Source: Polyangiaceae bacterium
Lineage (GTDB): Bacteria > Myxococcota_A > Polyangia > Polyangiales > Polyangiaceae
NCBI GenBank assembly: GCA_013361525.1
Contig: JABFXY010000027.1
Location: 62,001 to 126,000 of the forward strand
Direction of reading: 5' to 3'
Length of the DNA stretch: 64,000 bases
The notes under the pieces: generated by a model
The model's input: the letters and a program-made list of their open reading frames with translations, nothing else
Told to the model about the DNA's origin: nothing
Database searches by the model: none
Shown here: positions 63,318-64,000 of the stretch, in pieces
Numbering within the stretch: the stretch's first letter is position 1
How the letters are laid out: every line of letters starts with the position of its first letter
Translations under genes and position numbers: made by a program

Positions 63318-64000
63318 CGAACACCCTCCACCGGTGCGGCAGGTTTCGCCGCGCCATTCGATTGCCGTAAACAGGCGGCGAGCGCGCTCGCCAGATTGCG
63401 TTGCGGAGCGAGCGCCTCGAGCTGCACGCCGAGCGCGACGAGCGTCTGCGCGACCGCCGGCTGGATGCCCGAGACCATGCAGCGCGCGCCGAGGAGCTTC
63501 ACCGCGCGTGCCAGGCGCGCGAGGTGATCGGCGGTCGTGGTGTCGAGCACCTCGACGCCGGTGACGTCGACGACGACCGAGTGCGCTTTGTCGCGAACGA
63601 TCTCCGAAAGGAGCCGCTCGGCGACCAGGCTCGCGCGCTGCGTATCGACGAGGCCGATGATCGGCACGACGAGCACGCCTTTGGCGACGCGCAGGACGGG
63701 CGTCGCGAGCTCGTCCAATGCCGCGCGCAGACGCTCGATGAGGTGGCGGTGCTCTTCGTTCTTCTCGGTGAGCACCTGGTTCTGCGACTCCACGTCTTTT
63801 TCGGCGTGCACGCGCTCGCTGATGTCGCGAAAGATCGACACCGCGCCGCCCTTCGGCAACGGGCCGTAATGTGACCCGATGTGGATCGTGTTCACGCGCG
63901 GCGACACGACCGTCATCTCCTCGTAGCCCGGCGCCTTCTCGCCACGCATCACGCGCATCGAGCCGAGCTCTTGGACGGGGATCTTTTCGCCGGTGAGCGG
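63314..64000 (-). CDS. PAS-STAS protein, RsbR-like (partial, N-terminus beyond window)
   Basis: The C-terminal 228 codons of a protein that continues past base 64000; the frame stays open to the edge (PLTGEKIPVQELGSMRVMRG). Visible are the end of a PAS domain (GGAVSIFRDISERVHAEKDV), a coiled coil, and an RsbR-type STAS domain (LRVAKGVLVVPIIGLVDTQR, DVTGVEVLDTTTADHLARLA, ARCMVSGIQPAVAQTLVALG). It is closely similar to the preceding PAS-STAS protein, so the two look like paralogues from tandem duplication. It is coupled to that gene by an ATGA overlap. Confidence 0.85.
   Translation of the reverse strand, partial: PLTGEKIPVQELGSMRVMRGEKAPGYEEMTVVSPRVNTIHIGSHYGPLPKGGAVSIFRDISERVHAEKDVESQNQVLTEKNEEHRHLIERLRAALDELATPVLRVAKGVLVVPIIGLVDTQRASLVAERLLSEIVRDKAHSVVVDVTGVEVLDTTTADHLARLARAVKLLGARCMVSGIQPAVAQTLVALGVQLEALAPQRNLASALAACLRQSNGAAKPAAPVEGVR

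Overview
The window is high-GC chromosomal DNA from a myxobacterium-like organism, probably a Polyangiales-type member of the Myxococcota. The evidence is the gene content. There is a MYXO-CTERM sorting tail on a secreted polysaccharide lyase, and many lipoproteins carry Gly/Ser/Ala-rich linkers. There are Cys-rich CDDGN repeats (DUF4215), a PknK-like Ser/Thr kinase fused to an ATPase and TPRs, several HEAT-repeat proteins, and many GTG/TTG starts. No rRNA, tRNA, CRISPR array, prophage or intact insertion sequence was recognised. Very long antisense open frames are by-products of GC-rich codon use and were not annotated.

Layout. 1-11.4 kb (+): end of an unknown Pro-rich protein, a TPR/PEGA-like envelope protein, a Tat-exported metallophosphoesterase, a heparinase II/III-type lyase, a HEAT lipoprotein, a diacylglycerol-kinase-type lipid kinase, and an NTT-like transporter with HEAT repeats overlapping a cyclic-nucleotide-binding protein. 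11.4-13.9 kb (-): a family B DNA polymerase. 14.0-21.1 kb (+): a tightly coupled five-gene redox operon made of a ChoD-like GMC oxidase, an FAD subunit and a fused FeS/molybdopterin subunit of a molybdenum hydroxylase, a membrane protein fused to a flavodoxin-like domain, and a small membrane protein. 21.2-25.9 kb (-): PknK-type kinase coupled to an alpha/beta hydrolase. 26-27.6 kb (+): a small membrane protein/DCC/TetR operon. 27.7-33.5 kb: CTP synthase, a FAH-family enzyme, small envelope proteins, and a PBP4-type D-Ala-D-Ala carboxypeptidase. 33.7-38.6 kb (+): imelysin / HTTM / TonB-dependent receptor operon, probably for iron. 38.7-43.3 kb: delta-60 repeat lipoprotein, ArsR/SRPBCC pair, BNR/ricin lectin lipoprotein, small Cys-rich lipoprotein.

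43.4-47.9 kb (-): an RpoD-like sigma factor, a long non-coding hairpin-rich stretch, then pheS, rplT and rpmI without infC or pheT next to them. 48-53.7 kb: a lipoprotein, a 2OG-Fe(II) oxygenase, and a two-gene surface-protein pair (five DUF4215 repeats; a von Willebrand A domain). 53.8-61.4 kb: an XRE-STAND ATPase-TPR regulator, a dimethylglycine/sarcosine dehydrogenase-like enzyme, a serpin lipoprotein and a HEAT-like lipoprotein. 61.4-64 kb: an Rsb-type partner-switching module with an RsbT-like kinase, an RsbX-like phosphatase and two PAS-STAS proteins, the last running off the window.

The most unusual items are the five-gene redox operon with its membrane-tethered flavodoxin domain, an in-frame 93-bp repeat insertion in its FAD subunit, the RsbT/RsbX pair whose ATG codons overlap head to head, and the structured non-coding region upstream of the sigma factor. 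All functional calls rest on motifs read by eye; no database search was run.
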